NCBI GenBank assembly: GCA_031546815.1
Contig: JAVBJV010000004.1
Coordinates: forward strand, 1 to 62,969
DNA: 62,969 bases
Direction: 5' to 3'
Source of the DNA: JAVBJV01 sp031546815
GTDB taxonomy: Bacteria > Pseudomonadota > Alphaproteobacteria > Acetobacterales > Acetobacteraceae
Below are positions 41,316-50,384 of the stretch, piece by piece. Under the pieces are notes generated by a model. That model saw nothing but the letters and a program-made list of their open reading frames with translations, did not search any database and had not been told where the DNA came from. A program made the translations under genes and the position numbers. Each line of letters starts with the position of its first letter. The first letter of the stretch is position 1.

Positions 41316-41867
41316 TCAGCAGCCCGGCTGCAGATCCACCGTCTGTTCGCGCGCCCCGCTGTGGGGGAACGTCTCGAACAGCATCCCGATGGAACGTGTA
41401 GCCACGCGCGGAGTCGTCACACAGCTGCTGGGCACATAGCCTACAGATATATACGAGGAAAACGCCGAAACCCCGTTCTCGCCCTGCGCCCCAGGTGGAT
41501 AATAGAACAGGTCGAGCGCATAGACGCCTGTCCAGTATGAATGTTCCATCCGGTTTTCGGTGACTTTCAGCCGGGCAAACAGATCCGCCTGCGCCGCATC
41601 CGCCACCACGCGATAACCACGATGCAGCAGTTCAGTCGTCAACGCCTGCCGGTACAGGGCATCGAGGTCGGCGGACGGCCCGCTCAACCCAAACAGCCCC
41701 TGCGACGGCTGGTCGATCGCAACAATCGCGACCTTTCTGCCCATCTGGCCGATATCGACCGCTGGGTTAGCCGTCGCCGTCAGTTTGGTGGACAGGGTGC
41801 TGACCCCGATTCCGCATCCGGCCACACCCAATGCCGCCAGCAGAAAAGCCCGTTTTCCAAATTTCAT
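41316..41867 (-). CDS. lipoprotein of unknown function
   Basis: ATG 41867 gives 183 residues with a lipobox (VAG-C18), so the mature protein is lipid-anchored. Downstream segments such as ANPAVDIGQMGRKVAIVAID, ALTTELLHRGYRVVADAAQA and ARLKVTENRMEHSYWTGVYA resemble small bacterial lipoproteins of the DUF4136/curli-associated kind, without a firm match. It overlaps the upstream 90-residue membrane protein by 4 bases (ATGA). Confidence 0.7.
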   Translation of the reverse strand: MKFGKRAFLLAALGVAGCGIGVSTLSTKLTATANPAVDIGQMGRKVAIVAIDQPSQGLFGLSGPSADLDALYRQALTTELLHRGYRVVADAAQADLFARLKVTENRMEHSYWTGVYALDLFYYPPGAQGENGVSAFSSYISVGYVPSSCVTTPRVATRSIGMLFETFPHSGAREQTVDLQPGC

Positions 41868-42136
41868 AACGAACGCCCCGCTTTCCATGTCTGCCATTTG
41901 AACGTCGCCCAAGCGATCAGCATCGCCCCTGCCGCCACGGGGATGGCAATGGCCATGGCAAACACCACGAAGCCGATCAGCGCCACCATGATGGACAGTA
42001 CGGCGACGATAATCGCCACGCGGCCAATGCGTTGCGCCAAGGTTGGCTTCGGCGCTTCCCTGAAATCACCCTCCAGCGTCATGTCGATGACGATCGGGGT
42101 GTCGCGGCTTTTGTCCGGGTTTTCCATGTCGTCCAA
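41864..42136 (-). CDS. small membrane protein (90 residues) coupled to the lipoprotein
   Basis: The 30-residue polar N terminus (DMENPDKSRDTPIVIDMTLE ...) is followed by two adjacent helices (about 40-60 and 62-80) and a basic end. A TTG at 42136 has a well-placed GGGAG site; ATG 42127 is the alternative. The stop overlaps the lipoprotein ATG. No known domain. Confidence 0.65.
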   Translation of the reverse strand: MDDMENPDKSRDTPIVIDMTLEGDFREAPKPTLAQRIGRVAIIVAVLSIMVALIGFVVFAMAIAIPVAAGAMLIAWATFKWQTWKAGRSL

Positions 42137-42247
42137 GTGGCTCCCTTCACTCTTTTATTCAACCCCGGAACAGAGGCGCTTTTCAATTATCGAAATTTTG
42201 TTTTAAATCCCGCCCATAATTAAAGGCTAAGGGAGACTTCCAAGCCA

Positions 42248-43912
42248 ATGACATGGAATCAAGTTTACGACCCCTTCGGGTCGATGGCGCTGTCCACTAT
42301 CGTTGCGGCGTTACCCGTCGTCGTGATGCTGGTGGCGTTGGCCTTCCTCCACTGGAAAGCACATATCGCCGCGCTGACCGCATTGGCTGTCGCGATTCTG
42401 ACTGCGGTCGTCATCTTCACCATGCCGGTGGAAATGGCGGCCAAGGCCACCGCATACGGCATTCTGACCGGCCTGTTCCCGATCGGCTGGATCGTGCTGA
42501 ACATCATCTTCCTGTACCGGCTGACCGTAAATAACGGCAGCTTCCAGATCCTGCAGGACACCATCGCCAGCGTCACCCCGGATCGCCGCCTGCAGCTGCT
42601 GCTGATCGCGTTCGCGTTCGGCGCCTTCTTCGAAGGTGCGGCGGGCTTCGGCACGCCGGTGGCCGTCACCGGTGCCATCCTGATCGGGCTGGGATTCTCG
42701 CCGCTGGCCGCATCGGGGCTGAGCCTGATCGCCAACACCGCCCCCGTCGCCTATGGCGCGCTGGGCACGCCGGTGTTCGCGCTGGCGCAGGTAACAGGGC
42801 TGGACGTGAATATGCTGTCGGCCATGATCGGGCGTCAGCTGCCGTTCTTCAGTCTGCTGGTGCCATTCTGGCTGATCTGGGCCTTCGCCGGCTGGCGCGG
42901 CATGATTGCCATCTGGCCTGCTATTCTGGTCACCGGCGTCAGCTTCGCCGTGCCGCAATACTGGGTCAGTAACCATCACGGCCCGATGCTGGTCGACGTG
43001 ATCGCGGCCCTGGTATCGATGGCGTGCCTGGTTGCCTTCCTGAAAGTCTGGCAGCCGAAGGAAATCTGGACCAGCCCAGCGCTGCGTTCGCGCGATATCA
43101 GCGCGGGCGATGCCCTGCCGCCACGCCCGCCCAAGCAGCACGATGCCGCCAGTGTCTTCAAGGCCTGGATGCCGTGGATCGTGCTGACCGTGTTCGTGTT
43201 CATGTGGGGCCTGCCCGACATCAAGTCCTGGCTGAACAGCCTGTGGCAGACCAGCTGGGTGATCGACGGTCTGGACCGCGCGATCTTCAAGATCCCGCCG
43301 GTGGTTTCCGCTCCGGTCAGCGAACGTGCTGTCTGGTCGTTTGCCGTTCTGTCGATGACCGGCACCGGCATTCTGTTTGCCGCCCTGGTCGGTGGATCGC
43401 TGATGGGATACTCGCCCTTCGCGCTGGCCAAGGAATACGGCAAGACCATCTGGGTGGTGCGTTATTCGCTGATCACCATCGCCGCCATGCTGGGCCTCGG
43501 CACGCTGACCCGGTATTCCGGGCTGGATGCCACCATGGGCCTCGCCTTTGCCGCAACGGGTATTTTCTATCCGCTGTTCGGCACCATGCTGGGCTGGCTG
43601 GGTGTGGCGCTGACTGGGTCCGACACAGCATCCAACGTGCTGTTCGGCGGGCTGCAGAAGATCACCGCGGAACAGCTGGGGCTGAACCCGATCCTGATGG
43701 CGTCCGCCAACTCGTCGGGTGGCGTGATGGGCAAGATGATCGATGCACAGTCCATCGTGGTCGCCTCGACCGCGACGGGCTGGTTCGGGCATGAAGGCAC
43801 CATCCTGCGTTATGTGTTCTTCCACTCGCTGGTGCTGGCCATTCTGGTCGGGCTGGTGGTGACACTGCAGGCCTATGTGCCGCCCTTCACCCACATGGTA
43901 GTCGGGAGTTAA
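42248..43912 (+). CDS. lctP: L-lactate permease (LctP family)
   Basis: 554 residues with about 13-14 helices. LctP/LldP family motifs are present: GAFFEGAAGFGTPVAVTGAI, TAPVAYGALGTPVFALAQVT, GLDATMGLAFAATGIFYPLF and GSDTASNVLFGGLQKITAEQ, then ANSSGGVMGKMIDAQSIVVA near the end. It imports lactate or glycolate by proton symport. No lactate dehydrogenase gene is adjacent. The gene is closed by an intrinsic terminator. Confidence 0.94.
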   Translation: MTWNQVYDPFGSMALSTIVAALPVVVMLVALAFLHWKAHIAALTALAVAILTAVVIFTMPVEMAAKATAYGILTGLFPIGWIVLNIIFLYRLTVNNGSFQILQDTIASVTPDRRLQLLLIAFAFGAFFEGAAGFGTPVAVTGAILIGLGFSPLAASGLSLIANTAPVAYGALGTPVFALAQVTGLDVNMLSAMIGRQLPFFSLLVPFWLIWAFAGWRGMIAIWPAILVTGVSFAVPQYWVSNHHGPMLVDVIAALVSMACLVAFLKVWQPKEIWTSPALRSRDISAGDALPPRPPKQHDAASVFKAWMPWIVLTVFVFMWGLPDIKSWLNSLWQTSWVIDGLDRAIFKIPPVVSAPVSERAVWSFAVLSMTGTGILFAALVGGSLMGYSPFALAKEYGKTIWVVRYSLITIAAMLGLGTLTRYSGLDATMGLAFAATGIFYPLFGTMLGWLGVALTGSDTASNVLFGGLQKITAEQLGLNPILMASANSSGGVMGKMIDAQSIVVASTATGWFGHEGTILRYVFFHSLVLAILVGLVVTLQAYVPPFTHMVVGS

Positions 43913-43931
43913 CCCCCCCAATCGGGCAAAC

Positions 43932-43966
43932 AAAAACACGGCAGCCTTGCGGTTGCCGTGTTTTTT
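43932..43966 (+). terminator. intrinsic terminator of lctP
   Basis: AAAACACGGCA pairs with TGCCGTGTTTT, with GCCTTGCGGT in the loop, followed by further T. It lies 20 bases after the lctP stop and, thanks to the A-run on the other side, can also end the convergent NfeD operon. Confidence 0.85.
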
Positions 43967-43984
43967 CATGCCTGCCTGTCAGGT

Positions 43985-44413
43985 TCAGATGGGGCGGACA
44001 ACCAGTGTGGTGCCGTCCACATCCTCGATCCGCACCGCGGCGCCGACTTCCGCCGAGCCATCGATCCGGGCCGCCCAGTCGCTGTCGCCCACACGCACGC
44101 GTGCCCCTGTGGGGGCAACGCTGATCAGCGTGCCAATGCGCCCGACCAGCCCATCCTGCGGCGCGTTGACCGATGCAATGGTCACGTCCCGCCCCCGCTT
44201 GCGCAGACGCAGCGCGACCGAGATCCCCGCCACCAGCAGCACCACAAACACCGCCGCCTTGGCGCCGAAGCTCAGCGGCACCGCCATGTCGATCAAGCCG
44301 GTGCCGATGGCCGCCAGCCCGATCCACAGCAGGAAGATGCCGGGGACCAGAATTTCGGCCCCCAGCAGCACCAGACCAACCAGAACCCAGATCAGCCCTT
44401 CATCGAAAACCAT
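43985..44413 (-). CDS. NfeD family membrane protein
   Basis: From ATG 44413 the protein has 142 residues; a GTG start at 44434 would overlap the SPFH gene by 16 bases and is also possible. Three to four N-terminal helices (LIWVLVGLVLLGAEILVPGI ...) precede a soluble C-terminal OB fold (DGLVGRIGTLISVAPTGARV ...). The short NfeD type works with SPFH/stomatin proteins in membrane microdomains; the SPFH gene directly upstream supports this. Confidence 0.87.
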   Translation of the reverse strand: MVFDEGLIWVLVGLVLLGAEILVPGIFLLWIGLAAIGTGLIDMAVPLSFGAKAAVFVVLLVAGISVALRLRKRGRDVTIASVNAPQDGLVGRIGTLISVAPTGARVRVGDSDWAARIDGSAEVGAAVRIEDVDGTTLVVRPI

Positions 44414-44418
44414 ATCCC

Positions 44419-45429
44419 TCAGCCCTTCTGCCACGGACCGGCATCACCACCGGTGGGCGGCGTGCCTGGGCGGGTGGTGATCGCCGCGGCGGTCCGCACG
44501 GCCGGAGCCACATCAGGCGCCACACCGCGCATCATCTCGAGAGCCTGCGTGATGCCACCCGCCAGCGCGCTGCTTTCCATCGGCACGATGACCAGCTTCT
44601 GGTTCGAGCTTTTCGCCAGCGCCTCGAACGCTTTCACGTATTTGTCGCTGATGAAGTAACGCAGCGCTTCCGGCCCGGTTTCCGCCGCTGCTTTACCCAC
44701 GGCGCGGGTAGCGTTGCCTTCGGCGTCGGCCAGACGTTCGCGGGACTGCGCGTCGCGCTGCGCGGCTTCCAGACGACCTTCGGCTTCCAGGATCTGCGCC
44801 TGCTTCGCACCCTCGGCGCGCTTCACGGCGGCTTCGCGTTCACCCTCGGCCTTCGCCACCGTGGCGCGGCGTTCACGCTCGGCCGTCATCTGCAGGTTCA
44901 TCGCGCGGATCAGATTTTCCGGCGGCTCGATCTTGCGGATTTCAACGCGGCTGACCTTCACGCCCCACGGATCGGTCGCGCCATCCAGAATATTCAGCAG
45001 CGACGAATTGATCCGCTCGCGCCCCGACAGCGTGCCGTCGAGATCCATCTCGCCGATCACCGCGCGGATGTTGGTCATCGACAGGGCCGTCAGCGCGTTG
45101 GTCAGGTTCTGCACCTGATACGCCGCCTTGCCCGGTTCCATCACGCGATAATACACGATCCCGTCCACCGTGACCGAGGCGTTGTCACGCGTGATCACCG
45201 TCTGTTCCGGAATGTCGAGCACGACTTCCTGCACGTTGATGCGCCGGCCGATGGTGTCGATATACGGGACAATGAAGTTCAGCCCCGGCTGCAACATCTG
45301 GGTGAACTTGCCGAACCGTTCCACAGTCCAGACTTCACTCTGCGGCACCTGTCGGACGCCTTTGGCCGCCGTGAGGATCGCCAGAAAGATAACGACGATC
45401 AGAACGACCGTCCCCAATGAGATATCCAT
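44419..45429 (-). CDS. SPFH/band 7 (stomatin, QmcA-like) protein
   Basis: 336 residues: N-terminal membrane helix (1-21), SPFH domain (RQVPQSEVWTVERFGKFTQM ... IDTIGRRINVQEVVLDIPEQ ...) and an alanine/glutamate-rich coiled coil (EREAAVKRAEGAKQAQILEA ...) followed by a hydrophobic MESSALAGGITQALEM. This is the classic layout of paraslipin/QmcA proteins that oligomerise in the inner membrane. It forms an operon with NfeD (5 bases apart) and a shorter SPFH paralogue lies 83 bases upstream. Confidence 0.92.
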   Translation of the reverse strand: MDISLGTVVLIVVIFLAILTAAKGVRQVPQSEVWTVERFGKFTQMLQPGLNFIVPYIDTIGRRINVQEVVLDIPEQTVITRDNASVTVDGIVYYRVMEPGKAAYQVQNLTNALTALSMTNIRAVIGEMDLDGTLSGRERINSSLLNILDGATDPWGVKVSRVEIRKIEPPENLIRAMNLQMTAERERRATVAKAEGEREAAVKRAEGAKQAQILEAEGRLEAAQRDAQSRERLADAEGNATRAVGKAAAETGPEALRYFISDKYVKAFEALAKSSNQKLVIVPMESSALAGGITQALEMMRGVAPDVAPAVRTAAAITTRPGTPPTGGDAGPWQKG

Positions 45430-45512
45430 GTGCCCGTCCTAGGTCTGTGATGTGCAACGCACGCGTTACATTACGAAAAATACAAGTCTCGGGGAATAGG
45501 CAATGCAGCCGC

Positions 45513-46118
45513 TTATCTTTCGACCGTATCCTCAATCCGCAGAGCAACCCCTTTAAGGTTCACCCCCAACGGGTAAGCCGCATTGCCCAAAGTTTCCAGC
45601 AGCCGGTATTCCGCCTCGGTCCGCGAAGCATAACGGTCGTAGTTCGTTCTGCCGACCTCGGCGCGGAACTGTGTCATTGCCAGCTTCGTCAGCATGTTGG
45701 GCAGATCCTGGACCTGATACGCCGCCTTCATCGCATCCTGCACGCGGTAGTAAACCGTGCCCGCCACTGTGACCGGCACGCCATCGGCCGTGGTCACGCC
45801 CTGTTGCGGAATAGACAGCGCCACCTCGGCCGTGCTGAAGCGCTGGCCGATCAGGTCGATGAACGGCAGAACGAGGTAGAATCCCGGTTGCAGCGCCCGC
45901 ATGGAGCGGCCCAATCGCTCCACGGTCCAGACTTCGCCCGGCGGAACCCGGCGACCGGCCATGAACATGACCACCAGCAGGATCGCGGCAAAAACCCCGA
46001 TCGTCACGAGGATAAAGGGGATAACCCCCATATTCAGCCCCACCAGCAGCACCGCAACAGTGACCATCGCCGCTGCGATAAGCAATCCCTGCAGCACGCT
46101 TTTCAAAATACCGCCCAT
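45513..46118 (-). CDS. short SPFH-domain paralogue without the C-terminal coiled coil
   Basis: ATG 46118 gives 201 residues: two N-terminal helices (about 6-27 and 33-53), then an SPFH core very like the neighbour: GEVWTVERLGRSMRALQPGF, DLIGQRFSTAEVALSIPQQG, VYYRVQDAMKAAYQVQDLPN. It ends near LKGVALRIEDTVER, just where the coiled coil starts in the full-length protein. An ancient duplication followed by loss of the oligomerisation tail explains it; a role as a partner or antagonist of the full-length protein is a guess. Confidence 0.8.
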   Translation of the reverse strand: MGGILKSVLQGLLIAAAMVTVAVLLVGLNMGVIPFILVTIGVFAAILLVVMFMAGRRVPPGEVWTVERLGRSMRALQPGFYLVLPFIDLIGQRFSTAEVALSIPQQGVTTADGVPVTVAGTVYYRVQDAMKAAYQVQDLPNMLTKLAMTQFRAEVGRTNYDRYASRTEAEYRLLETLGNAAYPLGVNLKGVALRIEDTVER

Positions 46119-46236
46119 GCCATCCGTATCCCTTATGAATCCGCAGGATAATGGACGCCCCCCCACCAAGATACCCCACCGGCACACCAAATAAGGCTTG
46201 CCTGACAGGCCCGCGCGCCCTACCCCGACCAGCATC

Positions 46237-47832
46237 ATGACCGACAGAACGACCGCCACCGAAGCCGCCCGCCGGCGCAGCTTTGCCATCATCGCCCACC
46301 CGGATGCCGGGAAGACCACGCTGACCGAAAAGCTGCTGCTCAAGGGTGGCGCAATTCAGCTCGCCGGTGCCGTGCGCGCCAAGGGCGAAGGTCGACGCAC
46401 GCGATCCGACTGGATGAAGATCGAACAGGATCGCGGCATCTCGGTCGCAACATCCGTCATGACGTTCGAGCGCGGCGGGCTGGTGTTCAACCTGCTCGAT
46501 ACGCCGGGCCATGAAGACTTCTCGGAAGATACCTATCGCACGCTGACCGCGGTGGACGCCGCAGTGATGGTGCTCGACGCCGCGAAGGGGATCGAAAGCC
46601 AGACCCGCAAACTGTTCGAGGTCTGCCGTCTGCGCGACATTCCCATCATCACCTTCATCAACAAGATGGACCGCGAAACCCGCGACCCGTTCGAACTGAT
46701 CGAGGAAATCGAAAGCACCCTGGCGCTCGACGCATCGCCCGCTGCCTGGCCCATCGGGCAAGGACGCGACTTCCTCGGCACGTACGACCTGCTGAACCCC
46801 GCCCTGCGACTAGTGAGCGAAGGGAACGAACACGTGTCGGTCAGCGGCCTCGACGATCCGAAGATCGACGCGCTGATCCCCGCCGACCGCGCCGCCGCCC
46901 TGCGTGAAGGCGCCGCACTGGCCGGGGGCGCCTGCCCCGAATTCGACCTAACCAAATTTCTGGAAGGCCATCTGACGCCGATATTTTTCGGCAGCGCGCT
47001 GCGCGACTTCGGCGTGTCGCACCTGCTCGACGGGCTGGCGCGCTTCGCCCCGCCGCCCGGCGTGCGTCAGGCCGATACCCGCATCGTCTCGCCCGACGAG
47101 GACAAGCTGTCCGGCTTCGTCTTCAAGGTGCAGGCCAACATGGACCCCAACCACCGCGACCGCGTGGCATTCCTGCGCGTGTGCTCGGGCCGGTTGATCA
47201 AAGGCATGCGCCTGAAGCAGGTGCGCACTGGCAAGTCCATCCCCGTCAACGCGCCGCTGTTCTTCTTCGCGCAGGACCGCCAGGTAGCCGAAGACGCCTG
47301 GCCCGGCGACGTGGTGGGCATCGCCAATCACGGCACGCTGCGCATCGGCGACACACTGACCGAGGGGGAGGACATCAACTTCCACGGCGTCCCCAGCTTC
47401 GCCCCCGAAATCCTGCGCCGCATCCGCCTGAACGACCCGATGCTGGCCAAGAAACTGCGCACCGCCATGGAACAGCTCGCCGAAGAAGGCGTCGTGCAGC
47501 TACTCCGTCCGATCGATGGATCGCAGCCCGTCATCGGTGTGGTCGGGCAGCTCCAGCTCGACGTGCTCGCCAGCCGCATGCGCATCGAATACGGCGTCCC
47601 CGTCAGCTTCGAGGCCACGCCGTGGGAGCTGGTCCGCTGGATCAGCGGCGAAGACAAGGACGAAATCGAACGCTTCCGCCGCACCCACCGCAGCGACAGC
47701 GCCGAAGACCACGACGACGCGCCCGTCGCGCTGTTCAGCTCCGACTGGCGCCGCCGCCGCGCCGAGGAAGAATGGCCAAAGCTGCGATTCCACGCAGTGC
47801 GCGAGCAGCACGGGGTGAAGCAGAACGCGTGA
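46237..47832 (+). CDS. prfC: peptide chain release factor 3
   Basis: 531-residue translational GTPase that recycles RF1/RF2 from the ribosome. G motifs are seen at AHPDAGKTT (20-28), DTPGHED (88-94) and NKMD (about 142). The RF3-specific stretch TRSDWMKIEQDRGISVATSV is present. I use ATG 46237 because the 13 codons upstream do not fit; it gives the usual N terminus. The gene is alone, divergent from the SPFH pair. Confidence 0.95.
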   Translation: MTDRTTATEAARRRSFAIIAHPDAGKTTLTEKLLLKGGAIQLAGAVRAKGEGRRTRSDWMKIEQDRGISVATSVMTFERGGLVFNLLDTPGHEDFSEDTYRTLTAVDAAVMVLDAAKGIESQTRKLFEVCRLRDIPIITFINKMDRETRDPFELIEEIESTLALDASPAAWPIGQGRDFLGTYDLLNPALRLVSEGNEHVSVSGLDDPKIDALIPADRAAALREGAALAGGACPEFDLTKFLEGHLTPIFFGSALRDFGVSHLLDGLARFAPPPGVRQADTRIVSPDEDKLSGFVFKVQANMDPNHRDRVAFLRVCSGRLIKGMRLKQVRTGKSIPVNAPLFFFAQDRQVAEDAWPGDVVGIANHGTLRIGDTLTEGEDINFHGVPSFAPEILRRIRLNDPMLAKKLRTAMEQLAEEGVVQLLRPIDGSQPVIGVVGQLQLDVLASRMRIEYGVPVSFEATPWELVRWISGEDKDEIERFRRTHRSDSAEDHDDAPVALFSSDWRRRRAEEEWPKLRFHAVREQHGVKQNA

Positions 47833-47940
47833 AAGTGGAACCAAATGGTGCTGTTTGCAAAAAAGCGACTTGGTTGGATTGTTAAAAATAGCAATTTCAA
47901 CTGAATCCGGCTTGTCTCCAAAGTGGATAAATGTTAACTA

Positions 47941-48387
47941 ATGTTCATGAGCAAAATCCACTCCCTTTTCGCCCTCACCCTGCTGACTGCCGGCCTGGTA
48001 GCAGCTCCCCTGTCTGCACAGACGCTCCAGCAGCGCCAGCAGCGTACAGCAGACGAAACCCGCTTTGCCTCGGCCGAAGTTGCGCCAACAGCACAGCGTT
48101 GCGGCCGCGATCTGCCCGTCAGCTTTGCATGGGACAGCTTCAACGCTGAACAGACTGCTGATGGCCGTGCTGCCTCGCTTTGCGCCGAAGCCTATCGCGC
48201 GCTGCGCACCGTTTGCGACAGCGATGCAGGCCGTCAGGCCGTCGCCGAAAAGATCTCCGGCGTCATGTGCACTGCTGGCGCAGCACGCGCTCTCGCCCTG
48301 AATAATGGCAAGCTGGAATTCACGATTGATTTCAATGCTGCCAATAATGCAGAGGTCATCGCAACCTGGCTGGGCGAACACCTCTAA
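47941..48387 (+). CDS. exported hypothetical protein (148 residues)
   Basis: A signal peptide (MFMSKIHSLFALTLLTAGLV, cleavage near LSA-QT) is followed by about 120 residues with four cysteines (C54, C81, C92, C110 roughly) in the mature domain: AQRCGRDLPVSFAWDSFNAE, ASLCAEAYRALRTVCDSDAG, KISGVMCTAGAARALALNNG. Two disulfides are plausible. ATG 47941 or 47947 may be the start. No family recognised. It is bounded by a perfect hairpin (48410-48445). Confidence 0.7.
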   Translation: MFMSKIHSLFALTLLTAGLVAAPLSAQTLQQRQQRTADETRFASAEVAPTAQRCGRDLPVSFAWDSFNAEQTADGRAASLCAEAYRALRTVCDSDAGRQAVAEKISGVMCTAGAARALALNNGKLEFTIDFNAANNAEVIATWLGEHL

Positions 48388-48409
48388 GATCCTATCCGCC
48401 GTGTCTTAT

Positions 48410-48445
48410 GTGCCCACCAGGAGGCTGTAGCCTTCTGGTGGGCAC
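48410..48445. terminator. nearly perfect 36-base hairpin between convergent genes
   Basis: GTGCCCACCAG (48410-48420) pairs with CTGGTGGGCAC (48435-48445); inside, AGGCT and AGCCT extend the stem so that only GT stays in the loop, with one G-T wobble. No T-tract follows on either strand. The position, 23 bases from each gene end, suits a bidirectional terminator, but a Rho-independent mechanism without U-tract is uncertain. Confidence 0.5.
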
Positions 48446-48468
48446 AAAGCATTGCGCAACCTTTTACG

Positions 48469-49149
48469 TTATCGCTTCCCGAACAGCACCGCGCGCTCGG
48501 CGTCGGTAATCGGGCCTTTGCGCACATTTTCGGCCAGCACTTCGACACCGCGTTGTACGGCGGGGCGGGCGGCGATGGTGTCGTGCCAACGTTTGACCGA
48601 GGGATACTCGGTCAGATCGATGCCACGGCGTTCGGGCGAGCGGACCCATGGGAAGGTGGCGATGTCGGCGATGCTGTATTCGTCGCCGGCCAGGTATGGG
48701 GTTTGGCTCAGGCGTTTTTCGAGGACGCTGTGCAGGCGTTTTACCTCGTTGCCGTAGCGTTCGATGGCGTAGGGAATTTTCTCGGCCGCGTAGGCGTTGA
48801 AGTGATTGAACTGCCCGAACATCGGGCCGATGCCGCCCATCTGGAACATCAGCCACTGTAGCGCGACGTAGCGCGCGGCGGGGTCTTTGGGCAGCAGCTT
48901 GCCGGTTTTCTCGGCCAGATAGATCAGGATGGCACCGGATTCGAACAGGTGCAGTTCCTTGCCGCCGGGCCCGTCGGGATCGATGATCGCGGGGATGCGG
49001 TTGTTCGGCGTGATGGCGAGGAATTCGGGCTTGAACTGTTCGCCCGCACTGATGTTCACCGGCACAACCTTGTACGGCAGGCCGAGTTCCTCGAGCGCGA
49101 TGTGCACCTTGTGGCCGTTGGGTGTGGGCCAGGTCCAGACTTCAATCAT
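48469..49149 (-). CDS. glutathione S-transferase (YfcG/YghU type)
   Basis: ATG 49149 gives 226 residues: a thioredoxin-fold N-terminal domain (about 1-85) with the nu-class beginning EVWTWPTPNGHKVHIALEEL, and a helical C-terminal domain. YfcG/YghU relatives are disulfide-bond oxidoreductases with glutathione rather than conjugating enzymes. The start overlaps the amidohydrolase stop by 4 bases (ATGA), so the two are one operon. Substrate unknown. Confidence 0.9.
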   Translation of the reverse strand: MIEVWTWPTPNGHKVHIALEELGLPYKVVPVNISAGEQFKPEFLAITPNNRIPAIIDPDGPGGKELHLFESGAILIYLAEKTGKLLPKDPAARYVALQWLMFQMGGIGPMFGQFNHFNAYAAEKIPYAIERYGNEVKRLHSVLEKRLSQTPYLAGDEYSIADIATFPWVRSPERRGIDLTEYPSVKRWHDTIAARPAVQRGVEVLAENVRKGPITDAERAVLFGKR

Positions 49150-50327
49150 GCGGCGTCTCCTCGGGGAAGTTCCTGCTCGACCAGCGTTGCCCAGATGGAC
49201 ACGCCGATGGGAAGCAGATCGTCGTTGAAATCGAAATTCGGATGATGCACGGGAACGCCACCCTTGTCGGCGCCCTTCTGCCCGATCTTGATCATGCAAC
49301 CGGGGACTTTTTCCGCCATATAGCTGAAGTCCTCGGCGCCCATGCTGGGGGCCCGTTCGCGGATCACGCCCTCGGCACCCAGAACTTGTGCGGCGGCCTG
49401 CGCGGCCTTGTCGGCGGCATCGGCGGAATTGATGACGGGCGGATAGCCGCGCCCGTATTCGATGCGCACGCCAGCCCCGTGCGCTTCAGCGGTGGCGCGC
49501 ACGATGTCTGGCAGCAGCTTGGCCATCTGTTCGCGCACATGCGGTTTCAGCGTGCGGATGGTGCCGCCGATATGCGCTTCCGCGGGGATCACGTTGCGCA
49601 CCGTGCCGGCGTGAAACTGACACAGCGAGATCACCGCGCTTTCCAGCGGATCCACCCGACGCGCCACGATGGACTGCACCGCGATCACGATATGCGCGCC
49701 AACCAGCACGGGGTCGATGGCGATATGCGGACGCGCGGCATGGCCGCCCTTGCCGGTGATGTAGATATCGATCCGGTCCGCCGCCGCGTTGATCGGCCCG
49801 GCGACGATCGATGCCTGCCCCAGCGGCAGCGCTGTGTCGGTATGCATCGCGAACACCAGATCGCAGGGGAAGCGGTCGAACAATCCCTGCTCCACCATCA
49901 GCCGGCCGCCGCCATCGCCTTCCTCGTCGGGCTGGAAGATGAAGTGCACGGTGCCGTCGAAGTTTTTCGTTTCCGCCAAGTGCTTGGCGGCCCCCAGCAG
50001 CATGGTGGTGTGACCGTCATGGCCGCAGGCATGCATGATGCCGGGGTGGGTGGATTTATGCGCGAAACCGTTCGCCTCGGTCATCGGCAATGCGTCCATG
50101 TCGGCGCGAATGCCGACCGCGCGCTTGCCGGTGCCGTTGCGCAGCGTGCCGACAATGCCGGTTCCGGCAACGCCGCGCGTCACCTCGATCCCCCAGCTTT
50201 CCAGAAGACGCGCGACGGTCGCGCTGGTGCGGGTTTCCTGCATCCCCAGTTCGGGGTGCATGTGGATGTCCTGTCGCCAGGCGGTCATATCCTTGGCAAA
50301 CGCGGCAATGCTGTTGCGAACGGGCAT
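49146..50327 (-). CDS. M20 family amidohydrolase (hippurate/amino-acid amide hydrolase type)
   Basis: From ATG 50327 the protein has 393 residues. The binuclear metal site of the M20/ArgE-DapE fold shows RADMDALPM (Asp base), IMHACGHDGHTTMLLGAA (His/Cys region), FQPDEEGDGGGRLMVEQGLF (bridging glutamate) and a C-terminal HHPNF histidine. The lid/dimerisation domain is about 180-290. Relatives hydrolyse N-acyl amino acids such as hippurate or IAA conjugates. Coupling to a GST suggests detoxification of amide adducts; this is inferred. Confidence 0.9.
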   Translation of the reverse strand: MPVRNSIAAFAKDMTAWRQDIHMHPELGMQETRTSATVARLLESWGIEVTRGVAGTGIVGTLRNGTGKRAVGIRADMDALPMTEANGFAHKSTHPGIMHACGHDGHTTMLLGAAKHLAETKNFDGTVHFIFQPDEEGDGGGRLMVEQGLFDRFPCDLVFAMHTDTALPLGQASIVAGPINAAADRIDIYITGKGGHAARPHIAIDPVLVGAHIVIAVQSIVARRVDPLESAVISLCQFHAGTVRNVIPAEAHIGGTIRTLKPHVREQMAKLLPDIVRATAEAHGAGVRIEYGRGYPPVINSADAADKAAQAAAQVLGAEGVIRERAPSMGAEDFSYMAEKVPGCMIKIGQKGADKGGVPVHHPNFDFNDDLLPIGVSIWATLVEQELPRGDAA

Positions 50328-50384
50328 GGTGTCTCTGCTGTGAATGAACGGGGCACGCATCATTGCGCTGCGTCTATACGCCGT

